Positions 22,692 to 32,661 of a stretch of DNA of 64,000 nucleotides are shown in pieces. Position numbers and translations under genes: made by a program. Below the pieces are notes generated by a model, which was not told where the DNA came from, ran no database searches, and saw only the letters and a program-made list of their open reading frames with translations. Position 1 is the stretch's first letter, and each line of letters opens with the position of its first letter. The stretch is taken from positions 20,017,052 through 20,081,051 of the forward strand of contig NC_065560.1 of NCBI RefSeq assembly GCF_022605725.1. Reading direction: 5' to 3'. This DNA is from Anthonomus grandis grandis (taxonomy: Eukaryota > Arthropoda > Insecta > Coleoptera > Curculionidae).

Positions 22692-23083
22692 GCTTCTGGC
22701 CTTGATAGAATTCAGGCTTACTAGAAAATACGTACTTATTGCCTAAAAATTTATTTATTATATATATTTTAACGAAATTGATTGGCAAACTTTGATTGAC
22801 TAAAAAAAAACTTTAATTGGCAACGTCAAAACTCTAACCTAACTCGCCTTGACTGTCGTTTAATTGTTTCCAAGGTAAAAACTGACTAAATAATTAAAAC
22901 TGAAATAAAATGTTATGAAGCGCGCCCTTTTTAAAGCCCGATAGAATAATTTCGAAATATTTAGAATTGTCTTCATTGTTTTTGCCGATAAAGACCAATA
23001 ATTTTAGGAGAATACTGACAGTCAAAGCAAGCAAGTATACAAATTCTAGAAAATTCAAAATACAGGGATTTACAATAATATAA

Positions 23084-23379
23084 CAGTCCTCTCCATCTGT
23101 TATTGTCTGCGTGTAGTATTTTATAATTTCTGTTTTAAAAAACATTGCCTTATGTATATAAAATTTTATTGACGTTTCTTGTTTTGCGTTAATGTTCCTG
23201 GTCGTTGTTATCTGTATATGTTTAATGGAGGCTGGTAGTCAAAAGTTTTACAAAAATCTCTAAATTTTTATATTAGCCTTAATAAAGATGAAAAAAATAT
23301 ATCATCGAAACGTCGGCCAATTAAAAACTTGAGGTTTGATTTGTTGTTCCTAATTCCGCTACCTATATTTTCACCATAA
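23084..23379 (+). mobile_element. 296-bp hammerhead-bearing insertion with 13-bp target duplication in the LTR
   Basis: TACAATAATATAA occurs at 23071-23083 and 23380-23392. The solo LTR at about 45000 has this target only once and uninterrupted. The same insertion sits in the 3' LTR of the plus-strand gypsy copy (50296-50601), so it predates the inverted duplication. The unit contains a hammerhead-like motif at 23272-23321. Size, TSD length and motif resemble the 101-bp insertion at 8916-9016. Confidence 0.8.
23272..23321 (+). ncRNA. Hammerhead-ribozyme-like motif (degenerate core)
   Basis: Stem I AUUAGCC pairs with GGCCAAU; stem II GAUGA...UCAUC; then GAAA, a CG minimal stem III and UC. The core reads UUAAUAA here (UUGAUAA in the sister copy at 50357-50406) instead of CUGANGA, so catalysis is doubtful. 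Confidence 0.45.
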
Positions 23380-23597
23380 TACAATAATATAACCTAAATA
23401 ACCTAAATTGGGGCCAAAATAGGGCCCTCAAACAAGATTAACTACTTAAAAAATAGACACTATAGATAAAAATAATAAACCAAACGTCAGTAGGACCCTA
23501 AGTAACCCCACGAATTAACTTTAAATACAAAATACTAATAAAATAGTACAAAAGTACTGGGAGCATAATTAACGTATTTACATTTTCATAATACTGC

Positions 23598-23761
23598 TCC
23601 CCTCTCAAGTTTGATTGCCCCGACCAATCAACACCTCCAGGGTCAAACATGGGACCACCTGAGTCATGATAGGGCGCTAACCGGACGATGTTTACAATTT
23701 TCATCTTCACTGTCAGATGTCTCTGGATACGGTACACTAAGTCGTTCATTCTGGTCCCCAC
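23598..23761 (-). pseudogene. Gypsy pol C-terminus, copy A
   Basis: Reads VGTRMNDLVYRIQRH, then VNIVRLAPYHDSGGPMFDP: the GPY/chromodomain-proximal tail of integrase (the 'V.RLAPY' motif of Ty3/gypsy pol), ending just before the 3' LTR. Confidence 0.7.
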
Positions 23762-23997
23762 ATTGAATGGACCTTCCCAATCCTTCTGGAGCTTTGGTGA
23801 CTTGCCCTTCGTTGATTGTATAACCAGACTTTATCCTCAGGATTAAAACCGGTAGAATTTCCTTTTAGGTCATCACGTGATAGTCTAGGTTGTTCGTGAA
23901 CAATTTGCAAACGCTCTTGAAAATGGTCGACGTACTCCTCAAGGGTTTCAGACTTGGGTAACTCCCACTAATAATGTCCAAAGGTAAACGAAGTTCA

Positions 23998-24942
23998 TCA
24001 CCCAAGACAACTTTTGCCGAGCTTTTTTCCAATTGGCTTGTGGATAGAAGAACGATATGCCAATAGGATTAGTTGTCTACAGGTATCCCAGTAAGTTTGC
24101 TTAAAGTTTACCACCATCCTCAAATAGGTTTCAAATGTGCGGTTAAATCTTTCAACCATTCTATCAGACTGAGAGTGTAGGAGGCTTGTTCGGGTTTTAT
24201 TGATTCCTAGCAACTGGCATACTTGTTGAAATATTTGTGACTCAAATTTCCTTCCTTGGTTTGAGTGTATCTCTTTACGTACACCAAATCGACAAATCCA
24301 GTTCTGGAACAGCACTTCGGCTACTGTCGTTGCTTCTTTGGAATCGAATAAACCTCGAGCCACTTACTAAAGTAATCCATAGCAACAAGAGCATATTGGC
24401 TTCTCGAGCTACTAGTAGGAAAGGATCCTGCTACGTCTATGGCAATTTGTTCAAAGGGTGCACCAACAAGATACTGCATTATCTTTCCTCTTGTCCGGGG
24501 GGTTTTTGCTTGAGGGTTCTTGTTCTTGGGCCCTTGCTTGACGAATACTACTCACACTGTCGGCACCAGCATTCAACATCTTCATGACTGTTCAGCCAGT
24601 AAAACCGTTCTCTCACTTTTGCTAAGGTCCTCTGCCAACACCGCCATGAACAGCTTAAAGAACTCCTGGAATCCGTTTTCGAGGAAAAACTGTCAAATAT
24701 GTCTTTTTTTCCATCTACGCTCTCCCAGAAACTTTTTAACAATCCAACTCTTATAACCAACGAATTCCATTGAGACCAATAAGTTTTTAGTTCTGAAAAT
24801 TTGTCAGAAATATTTTTCCATTCTGGTTTTAAAATTTCTCGAGATTTCAGTTCGTAAATACGACCAAATACTGGGTCATCACACTGATCCTGAATTAAAC
24901 TAGCTACATCTTACTCTTCAGAACTCCGTAGGCCAATACGAT
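23998..24942 (-). pseudogene. Gypsy integrase, copy A
   Basis: Minus strand: a remnant of the zinc-binding region (RFYWLNSHEDVECWCRQCE, about 24548-24610), then frameshifted core pieces. The last piece contains FGVRKEIHSNQGRKFESQIF (the second catalytic Asp appears as Asn, 'HSNQG') and the motif SDRMVERFNRTFE with the catalytic Glu. It is split across at least two frames. It would insert the cDNA into the chromosome if functional. Confidence 0.75.
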
Positions 24943-25029
24943 TACAAGTAAATATCTCTGGATGCTGTTTTAATTCCACAACAATGTTGACATGTTTCAA
25001 TACAGGGTCTTGTCGATAAAGCATTGGCG

Positions 25030-25322
25030 TTTTGATGATATTTATGGAAAATTTCAATAACTTTTACTGCTGACAATAGCTCTCGTCTGGTGACACAATA
25101 GTTTCTTTCTGGTTTTGATAGAGTTTTACCGAAATAAGCTATCACTTGCTCGCCATCTTCATAATTTTGTGATAGAACGGCTCCAATTCCAACATTGCTT
25201 GCATCGGTATCCAAAATAAAAGTTTGTCCAGGAATCGGGTATGTTAAAGTTGGAGATGTGCACAGTGCTCTTTTTAGCCATTGAAATGCTTCTTCACAGT
25301 ATGTTGACCAACTGAATACCAT
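25030..25322 (-). pseudogene. Gypsy RNase H domain, copy A (internally deleted)
   Basis: VFSWSTYCEEAFQWLKRAL, then FILDTDASNVGIGAVLSQ (the first RNase H Asp) and VIAYFGKTLSKPERNYCVTRRELLS. After residue about 92 it jumps to NANALSTRPC, skipping the middle of the domain; the plus-strand copy keeps that middle but lacks the next part. So the two copies have different deletions. Confidence 0.75.
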
Positions 25323-25329
25323 TGTGTCC

Positions 25330-26398
25330 TCTGTGAGCTTATGTAGAGGCTTTGCAAGGTTAGCGAAATTTCTTACAAATTCTGTAATAGGTACAAAAGC
25401 ACAGAAAGCTTCTCAGCTGGTGTTTGTCAGTGAGTCTTAATCAATTTTCGATTGCTTCTACGTTATCTGGATCAGTCTTGACACCTTTTTTAATATTACA
25501 TGGCCAAGGTATCGAGCTTCTTTTTGAAATAAGCAACATTTTTTAGGACTTAGCTTCAGGTTGGCCTCTCAGAGCTCAACAAATACCTTTTGAATATTCT
25601 TCAAATGATATTCAAATATTTTTCCCAGTATGATGACGTCATCCAGATAAACTAAACATTATTCCCAAGTCATTCCACGTAACACTGTTTCCATAAGTCT
25701 CACAAAGGTAGCTGCAGAGTCCAAAGGGCAAGACTGTAAACTGCCAAAGTTCTGTTCTAGTCGAGAATGCGGTCTTTTCCTTATCTTCTGGGGCACCTTT
25801 ACCTGCCAGTATTCACTCTTTAGATCGAGTATTGAGAACCATTGTGAAGGTGTGAATTGTGTAGCGTGCCCAGGGAGTCGTCAATTTTTGGTAAAGGTAA
25901 CTTTCTTGGTAATGTCATTCAGTCGCCGAAAGTCTACACAAAATCTGGTGGATCCATTCTTTTTCTTCACTAGCACAACTGCAGATGTCCAAGGATTCTG
26001 GGAAGGTTCTATCACTTCTTATGTTCTCATTTCTTGAAGCATTGAGGAAACTTTGTTTAGCTATCGAAATCCTTTGAGGTACTTGTTTTATCGGAACATT
26101 GTCTCCCGGGTTAATTCGATGCTGCACCAATTCAGTACTTCCCAGGTCATTATCGTACAAAGAAAACTCATCTTGTACTATTTTTTTCAGGAAGACGTCG
26201 CAATTTTCTACACTGCTTCATGGTTAAATTGGCAGAAGATTCTTCAAGTGGGTTTTGTAAGCATACAGGAAAAGGTCTGTTTGAATAACGACTTCTATCA
26301 GCATCTTTCATGACTGCCACTACTTCAGAGCATACGCCAATGTTCTCTCCTTGTTTTAGGTGTTGACCATATCCTTTTAAATTTATCATTCGAACCAA
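25330..26398 (-). pseudogene. Gypsy reverse transcriptase, copy A (many breaks)
   Basis: Minus strand. The N-terminal connection reads LGSTELVQHRINPGDNVPIKQ, the classic 'VQHRI..G...PI.Q' lead into a gypsy RT. Downstream pieces in different frames include the equivalents of VDYRRLNDIT (about 25915-25945) and FGLCNAPATF (about 25700-25730), with the catalytic YLDDV region near 25640. Too many stops to be functional. Confidence 0.7.
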
Positions 26399-26476
26399 AA
26401 TAGTAGATTTCTGCTACGTAGATAACGTCTTGGCTGGAAAAATTTCTTGACCATATACCTTGCAGCTTTTCATAGG

Positions 26477-26983
26477 CTAAATCAAAACAGTTTCTCCCTT
26501 TTTTCCTCCAGTTGTAGCATTAACCACCACCTCTGAATTTGCTGGTATGGTAATATCCTTGGATAACTTAACGACTTTGGTATTTATTTTATCTTCATAT
26601 AGGTGGTGCATAAAAATCTCTTCATGTCTCGTCGTCAATATTCGGTTATATACATCCATTTTAAACTGCTGAGCATTCATAACATCTAATCCTAATATGA
26701 CATCATCCATGATTTCTGCCGCTAGTACTGGCTGTTGGAATGTTGCTAAGCCATTGGTGACTGTAGCTTCATGCAATCCAAGAATCGGGATCCTTTTTCC
26801 ATCCGCAGACTCCAGAATTAAATTTGGTGGTGCTGAAATCCTATAGTGAGCTACGATGTTCGGCTTCACGATAGTATGACTTGATCCTGTATCCACCACC
26901 ATTTCACATTCAACTCTGCCTGACTTCTTGTAAAAGGCATCCACTAAAATAGGCTTCCAAATATCCTTTACTTCTGACACCAA
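26477..26983 (-). pseudogene. Gypsy aspartic protease, copy A
   Basis: An open frame of 168 codons with the active-site motif MVVDTGSSHTIV near residue 30 and the flap/second-half motif IMDDVILGLDVMN near residue 95, as in retropepsins. The nominal start is not a native one: upstream gag is absent and the frame begins shortly after the PBS. It lies directly upstream of RT on the minus strand. Confidence 0.8.
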
Positions 26984-28991
26984 GTGTAACCCAATTCACA
27001 AACACACTTTTATTGTCAACGTCAAAAACACTAACTTAACTCGCCTTGACTGTCGTTTAATTGTTTCCAAGATAAAAACTGAGTAAACAATTAAAACTAA
27101 ATTAAATGTCACGAAGCGCGTCGTTTTTAGAGCCCGATGGAATAGTTTTGAAATGTTTAGAATTTCTTCATCGTGTTTTTTGAGAAATAAAAATTCATAT
27201 CTTTGGCTGTATGGGTAGTGAAATGATGAAATTTGGCATGTGGCCTCCCAATATATTGAGAATGATGGATCCGTAAACATTTTTTTTCCGGTACCCACAG
27301 AGGGAGCGGTACCGAGTTAAAGTCAAAAATTTGTAAAAAAACGTAAAAATTCCTTTCTCCGGCGAGAACTCAATTTTAAAGCCTTTAAATGACTTGAAAT
27401 TTTTAGGACATAAGGGCTTATGGGGGCTTAAGAACTCTATACTTTTTGGGCTAGATCCGTATACAGGGTGAGTCATTATAAGCAATTAAAATTGAGTAAA
27501 AAAAAATTAAAAATGGTCCAGAGGCTCAAAGAAAATTTTTATAAAAAAAGTTTTTCGGCGAAAAGAGTTAGTTTTATGAGAGAAATAACATATTTAGAGC
27601 ATTTTTTTCAAAAAAATTTTTTTAACGAGTTCTGGCATTTTTAGTTTTTTGGAATTTGCCGCCAAAAGAAATTTATTTCGAAAAAAAAATTTTTTTCAAA
27701 AAAAAGCTTCATCTTTTCTCTTTGAAACGCCATATAATCGAAATTTTTGTGAACCATACACAGGGTGAGCAATAAAGAATTTTTCCCATGAAGGTCCAAA
27801 AAATTGAGAAAAAAAAATCACATTTTATTTAATAACTTTTTAAGGGTGGAACTTGGAGATTTCAAATTTTCAACATTTATAATACTTTTTAAGAGCTTTT
27901 TTTTGATAAACTCTACAGTCATCTACGTAGAGTAGTTTTTGCTCTACACCTTTTTTTAACTTTGACGCTTAATACTGGCATACCTATGCAACGTAGAAAG
28001 ACCATTTTTCCCTTCAGACACGCGGAATTTATCTAACTATAATCCACTAAATACCGTTTTGTTTCAAATATCACCATTTTTTAAGAAAATGCAATCTCCG
28101 TGGCAACGAAACCGGCGCTTTTTGCCCGTTTCCGCTTAAAATAAGACCCTTTTTATAATCAAAATTTAACTACTAAAACCATCTGGAATCGGTCCAGAAT
28201 TGATGTTAATCTGTTCCTAAGGCTTTATACTATTTTTCCATGTACAAATCATAAGGTAAAAACCTTTTTTTATACCCTAAAACATCGTCTGAAAATGGTC
28301 GATTTTGACGTCTACGGGCGATTTTAATGCCGACTTTTACCGCAGTTTTGATGACATCAGTGACATGACGTCAACGTGAATGAATCGGCTCGGTCTTGCT
28401 TCTTATTTTCATTGATAAAATACTTAAATTAGCTCAGAATTTTCGGAAATCGGTGTGGAATAATTCTAGAGACTCTGGAGAATCTGATTATGTGCATATC
28501 TTTTACCAAGTCGCCTTCCTTTAGCTGTGATCATTCGACAAAGTTGTAAAGTTTTAGAATTTACCGTGTTTTCATGCGACAGAAGGACTCATACGGCATT
28601 TTGGATGTGGCAGTGGAAGTTTAATTACTATTTATTTATTTTAACACAAAATCTAACTGTGGACTGTGGATCATTGTTATTATTTGAATTGTAAAGAAAA
28701 CGCAAGCGTTAAAGGTAGGCCTTAATGTAATGTATGTAATTTTAAAGTTTAAATTAGGTGTAAGACAGCTATTTTTGTTAAATCTCTCTTTTCTATCACA
28801 TAAAGTGATATGTAAGTGTAACATAAGTTCATGAAATAAAGATGATTTTACTTAATTATTTAACTGTGTTCACCATTTATTTTTCCTACCTAAAAGATTG
28901 AAATAATATAGCAGGTTGGGTTGGGTTAGAAGGGCAGAAAAACCTATAAACTTACTGGTTTTTCATGTAAACATTACAGCTATGTGGTGTT

Positions 28992-29036
28992 AGAGTCTGA
29001 TAATGATGAGTGAACTCATCGAAACACATAAACTTG
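28992..29036 (+). ncRNA. Hammerhead-like motif (weak)
   Basis: CUGAUAA, then stem II GAUGAGU/ACUCAUC and GAAAC. The core has one change from CUGANGA. Stem I (AGAGU with ACUU) is short. Could be a PLE-end relic. Confidence 0.3.
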
Positions 29037-30135
29037 GAATATTTAAGAGAATTGGGTAAGTATTCATGTTCTTTTTCTACAGGAAAATAAAATTATAAAA
29101 TAGCTAATCTAACAAAAATATTATAAATGATTTAACATATTTATTTGACCGAGAGCATTATGAGAAACTAAAAGATAATTGTAAGTGTGCTTCAAGGGTT
29201 AGTCCTTGGATTTTTGTTGTCCTCCCTTTCAGGTAGCATACCAATTTGACAACCAGATATGTTTGCTGTTCTGCAAGACATTGTAACTTATTAATGACCT
29301 AAGTACATATCTTAAAATACTTTCTAAATAAATTAAAAACATTGATTTAACAAGATGTATTATAATTCAGCAAAAGAATAAAGCAGTTCTTAAGTTAAGT
29401 ATGTAAGAATATTCAGGTATAAATACTGTCTATGAAATATTTTGGATTAAGTGTACAAATTTAAACTGATTGCCACTTATAAACAGTAGCTCTTAGAAAA
29501 CTGTGTCAATAATATATGCTTTATATGAAAGTAAAGATTGTTTGCCTAAAAAGTGTATTTTAATTGTATGTTTTAAAATGTAAACTGTTTATTATAGTCA
29601 TTTTGATGACATTTAAAGATATGTATAAAATGGATAATAACTGTATGCTAATGACTGCAAAGTAATATAGAGCAAATTTGGTTTATGCCTTAAGGAATGG
29701 AATCTTTATTAAACCTTTATTAACTCAACCTTTATTATAGATCATTATTCTCCTAAATTATTAAAAGTAAATAACTGTATGACAAAAGTTTATAAAACAA
29801 TAAACAGGTTATGAAACATAAACATGAAAAATATTTTCTACCCAACAATAGGGTTTTTAGGTCCAATTGAAAGATTCTTGTGCCTTTTTGCCTATTCAAG
29901 ATTTGAAACAAATAAAGTATATATAATTACATATGTATATTTCATTCAAATAACATAAAGTATATAAATTATAAATGCATTCTGGTGAAAAAATCCAGTA
30001 TTAAGTGAAACTTTATTGAAATATTGCTCCGTTCCACAACAAAAAAGTTGATTGTCTACAGTTTGTCACAGTTCAGTTGTTAGATTCCTGTTTACTTCTA
30101 ATTTTTATTTCCTTCCTCATATGACTGCACCTACT

Positions 30136-30434
30136 CCATCAAACACATTTCATGATCTCTGGGGAATCCTAACATGCCTCATGTAGCTTATTTATTTCTG
30201 GCTGTGTACTCTAATCAACAGTAAAGACAGGCAGTTCTTCCTGGTTTCCCAATTTCATCAATATGGTAGAATCTCAATGATTTCCTGATGGATGTCCTTA
30301 AGTACATGGTCTGAGCCCCATCAAACACATTTCATGATCTCTGCGGAATCCTAACATACTTCAATTAGCTTATTGATTCCTGGTTGTGTGGTATACTAAT
30401 CAGCAGTTAAAAAATGCAATTCCTCCTAGTTTAC
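30136..30434 (+). repeat. Tandem duplication, period about 182 bp
   Basis: CCATCAAACACATTTCATGA begins at 30136 and again at 30318, with about 115 bp of clear similarity after each start (CTCTG(G/C)GGAATCCTAACAT, then TAGCTTATT). Non-coding. Confidence 0.7.
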
Positions 30435-31169
30435 AACGGTTAAGGTAAGGATTATGAACCCATAAAATTTACAGTTTTTTTGTATTATTTGGCATTATTA
30501 ATAAAGATTAGATGTTTCTAAACCTATTTAACTATGAAAGAGTAGTTTTTTTTCATAATAATGAAGTAAAAACTTGGTTAAAAACTCCTATAAATTCCAT
30601 TATTCTGAAGGTAAATATTATCAGAAAACTTACGTTTTTTTGATATTTCCTTGGGGGATATTGATAACTGAACCCTTTGAGATCAAACTATAACCAAAAA
30701 AGCCGTTTTTTTTTTGCAAAAAATCACCAAAAACATATAAAAACAACTTTAAATGCCATTACTTCCATCCGCGAATTCTCGATAAATCATTGTTGTTTTC
30801 ATTGTAGTTTGACAGATGAATGAGATGATGCCCAGGAGTTTAAAACATGACGCAGTGTTGCCAGACTTATTTTTTAATTAGATGCGACCATTGACCAATA
30901 ATGATTTATATAGATGGTTGAGAAGAGGATTCGTCGCGGCTTCGATTTTTGCTAAGAAATGAAGATTGCAAATTTGATTTCGTTAAAAAAATTCGATTCG
31001 AAATATCGGAAATCGCAACTAAAATAATCGATTGTTCAAAAGATCGGTTTAAATCGCACATCCCTATCCTCCCATGCTTGTGCTGCCTCTACTCTATTTT
31101 CAATTGAATTTGCAGTTGGATGTTGGTTTGTAGTGTTATTTTTTTCCCGCGTTTTTAAATTTTTTCATA

Positions 31170-31584
31170 ATGATTAATGTTTCAAATGGTTTTGAATTAA
31201 CGCTTATTCTGTCTCTCTGTAATGAAGCGCTTTTAGAGCGCTTAAAGGAATGTAACCTGTTGAAAAGGAGACTTTCCTGCCCAGTTAGTGGTTGTCGGCG
31301 GAATTGCACATTGCAAAAATATAACCATTATCCATTGAGTATGGCGTTTCGCTGCCCTGGATGTCGTCACCGATATTCGGTTTTGAAAGGTTCATTTTTT
31401 GAGCAATGCAGATTGGAGGTACGCTCTATTTTATACATAATGTGGGAATGGTCTTGTGAGATAAGGGCTGGTTGTGTCTCAATGTCTGTTGGGTGTTCGA
31501 AAGCCGCTGTCATCCAGCAATACAGATATTTTCGAGATATTTGTTCCTGGGAGTTACTGAGGAGGGATGATTTGTTTTTATTTG
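31170..31584 (+). CDS. Merlin-like transposase, N-terminal block (zinc ribbon)
   Basis: Begins MINVSNGFEL; residues about 35-75 contain CPVSGCRRNCTLQKYNHYP and FRCPGCRHRYSVLKGSFFE, a zinc-ribbon-like set of cysteines followed by the 'S...G.FFE' motif usual in ISXO2-type transposases. A helical segment follows (VSMSVGCSKAAVIQQYRYFRD). The frame reaches a consensus splice donor TTTG|GTAAGAAT at 31584/31585. It continues in the block at 36498 after about 4.9 kb. No stops inside. Confidence 0.75.
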
Positions 31585-31799
31585 GTAAGAATTTATTAAT
31601 GACTTTATTTAGAATTTAGGCCCACTGGAATCTAACAATTTTTCTGTGATTCTTTAGTTCCGGTAATACTAAATAAGGTAGAAAGAAAATACTCACTTCA
31701 TCAGATAGCATGAGTTAGTTTCAGAGTGGCTTGGGTTCAGATTAGAAAAATAGACTTACCGATGGGATTGGATGTGATGGATTGGTTTAGGAGTGAGTT

Positions 31800-31839
31800 G
31801 GGTTTGGGTTGAATTGGGTTGGGTTGGGTTGGGTTGGGT
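31800..31839 (+). repeat. (TTGGG)n-type pentamer lead-in
   Basis: GGGTTGGGTT repeats preceding the hexamer array, matching the pentamers found on the far side of the retrotransposon at 35846 onward. Confidence 0.7.
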
Positions 31840-32048
31840 TAGGGTTAGAGTTAGAGTTAGAGTTAGAGTTAGAGTTAGAGTTAGAGTTAGAGTTAGAGTT
31901 AGGGTTAGGGTTAGGGTTAGGGTTAGGGTTAGGGTTAGGGTTAGGGTTAGGGTTAGGGTTAGGGTTAGGGTTAGGGTTAGGGTTAGGGTTAGGCTTAGGG
32001 TTAGGGTTAGGGTTAGGGTTAGGGTTAGGGTTAGGGTTAGGGTTAGGG
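31840..32048 (+). repeat. Interstitial telomere-like array: (TTAGAG)n then (TTAGGG)n
   Basis: About nine TTAGAG units followed by roughly two dozen TTAGGG units, with a single TTAGGC variant near 31993. The canonical insect telomere unit is TTAGG, so the hexamer form is unusual. Apparent long open frames through it on both strands are artefacts of the 6-bp period. Confidence 0.95.
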
Positions 32049-32567
32049 TGGCAAATGATCCTTTTTAAGTTTTTGACATAACCAGGGTTAAGAAAATAGA
32101 ACAATTAATGATTATAGCATTGTCCGATTTGATTTCAATTTAATCTTTGAAGTTCATTTGTACTGTAAATTATTTTTAAAATTTTTCTTATGAAATGTTT
32201 TTTAAAAAAATAATTATATCTCACTCTATTACTGATATCTATTATTCGAATATAATTTAAATTTACTATATCGCATATACAAGATAGCCAAATGATGTTT
32301 TTTGCGGTTTGAACTCAACCAGAGTTAAGAAAATGTAATAATAGCGTTGGCGATTGTTCCGATTTAATTTTAATTCAATTTTTAGATATAATTTGATTAA
32401 CCCTAAATGATTTTTAAAAATAGTTTTATGTATTGTGTTTTAAAAAAATAGTGATATCTCACTCTATTACGGTTATTAATTAGTCAAATATAATTTACAA
32501 TTAATATTTAGGTTATCAAGATGACTCAAATGATCCTTTTTAAGTTTTAGACATAACCTTAGTTAGG
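32049..32567 (+). repeat. About 240-bp tandem satellite, a little over two units
   Basis: Units start with CAAATGATCCTTTTTAAG at about 32051, CAAATGATGTTTTTTGCGG at about 32289 and CAAATGATCCTTTTTAAG at about 32527. Each contains ACATAACC(A/T)..GTTA-like telomere-related bases and TATCTCACTCTATTAC. The third unit is cut off by the next TTAGGG array. Confidence 0.85.
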
Positions 32568-32630
32568 GTTAGGGTTAGGGTTAGGGTTAGGGTTAGGGTT
32601 AGGGTTAGGGTTAGGGTTAGGGTTAGGGTT
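32568..32630 (+). repeat. Second (TTAGGG)n array
   Basis: About ten perfect TTAGGG units directly abutting the 5' end of the retrotransposon. Confidence 0.95.
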
Positions 32631-32661
32631 CACATCTGTACAAACATCCCGTAGTCTTAAA

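Larger units (their letters stand above)
22769..23594 (-). repeat. 3' LTR of gypsy copy A, with an internal 296-bp insertion
   Basis: Begins GTATTATGAAAATGTAAATACG on the minus strand after a purine-rich tract (AAAGGGGAGCA in copy B) and ends GTTAA. It matches the solo LTR at 44798-45292, which lacks the insertion at 23084-23379. Confidence 0.75.
21105..27172 (-). repeat. Inverted segmental duplication, copy A
   Basis: On the minus strand this block matches 46.6-51.37 kb followed by 59.69-62.56 kb. It shares, in order, the signal-peptide exon and promoter, an RT-like remnant, and a gypsy element with the same internal deletion near its PBS and the same 3' flank. Private differences: a SINE at 22498-22690 here; the 8.3-kb element (51376-59694) and DD82E copy 3 (60352-62152) only in the other copy. 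Sequence identity is moderate (several percent divergence by eye). Confidence 0.85.
22769..27172 (-). mobile_element. Ty3/gypsy LTR retrotransposon, minus strand, defective (copy A)
   Basis: On the minus strand: 5' LTR fragment (27172-about 26997), primer binding site (TGGTGTCAGAAGT, about 26974-26990), protease, RT, RNase H, integrase, polypurine tract and 3' LTR (23594-22769). Gag is missing: the protease begins just after the PBS, as in the plus-strand copy, so both inherited the same deletion. All pol domains contain frameshifts or stops. The 5' LTR is cut at about 27172, which marks the duplication breakpoint. Confidence 0.85.
27173..30443. other. Non-coding region with diverged repeats
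   Basis: No gene recognised. Two blocks begin with ACAGGGTGAG (about 27470 and 27760), consistent with degenerate MITE ends. 28300-28600 is somewhat richer in GC and contains a CRE-like ATGACGTCA, but no exon follows. A tandem duplication lies at 30136-30434 and a weak hammerhead-like motif at 28992-29036. Confidence 0.5.

Noticed and set aside
23498..24756. Plus-strand frames across 24.2-24.8 kb and other antisense frames in the gypsy copies
   Set aside because: They oppose recognisable integrase and RT motifs on the minus strand.
31787..32104. Long open frames through 31.8-32.1 kb on both strands (repeated Asn-Pro, Arg-Val and Gly-Leu)
   Set aside because: They are the six-base telomere-like repeat read in different frames; no real protein.
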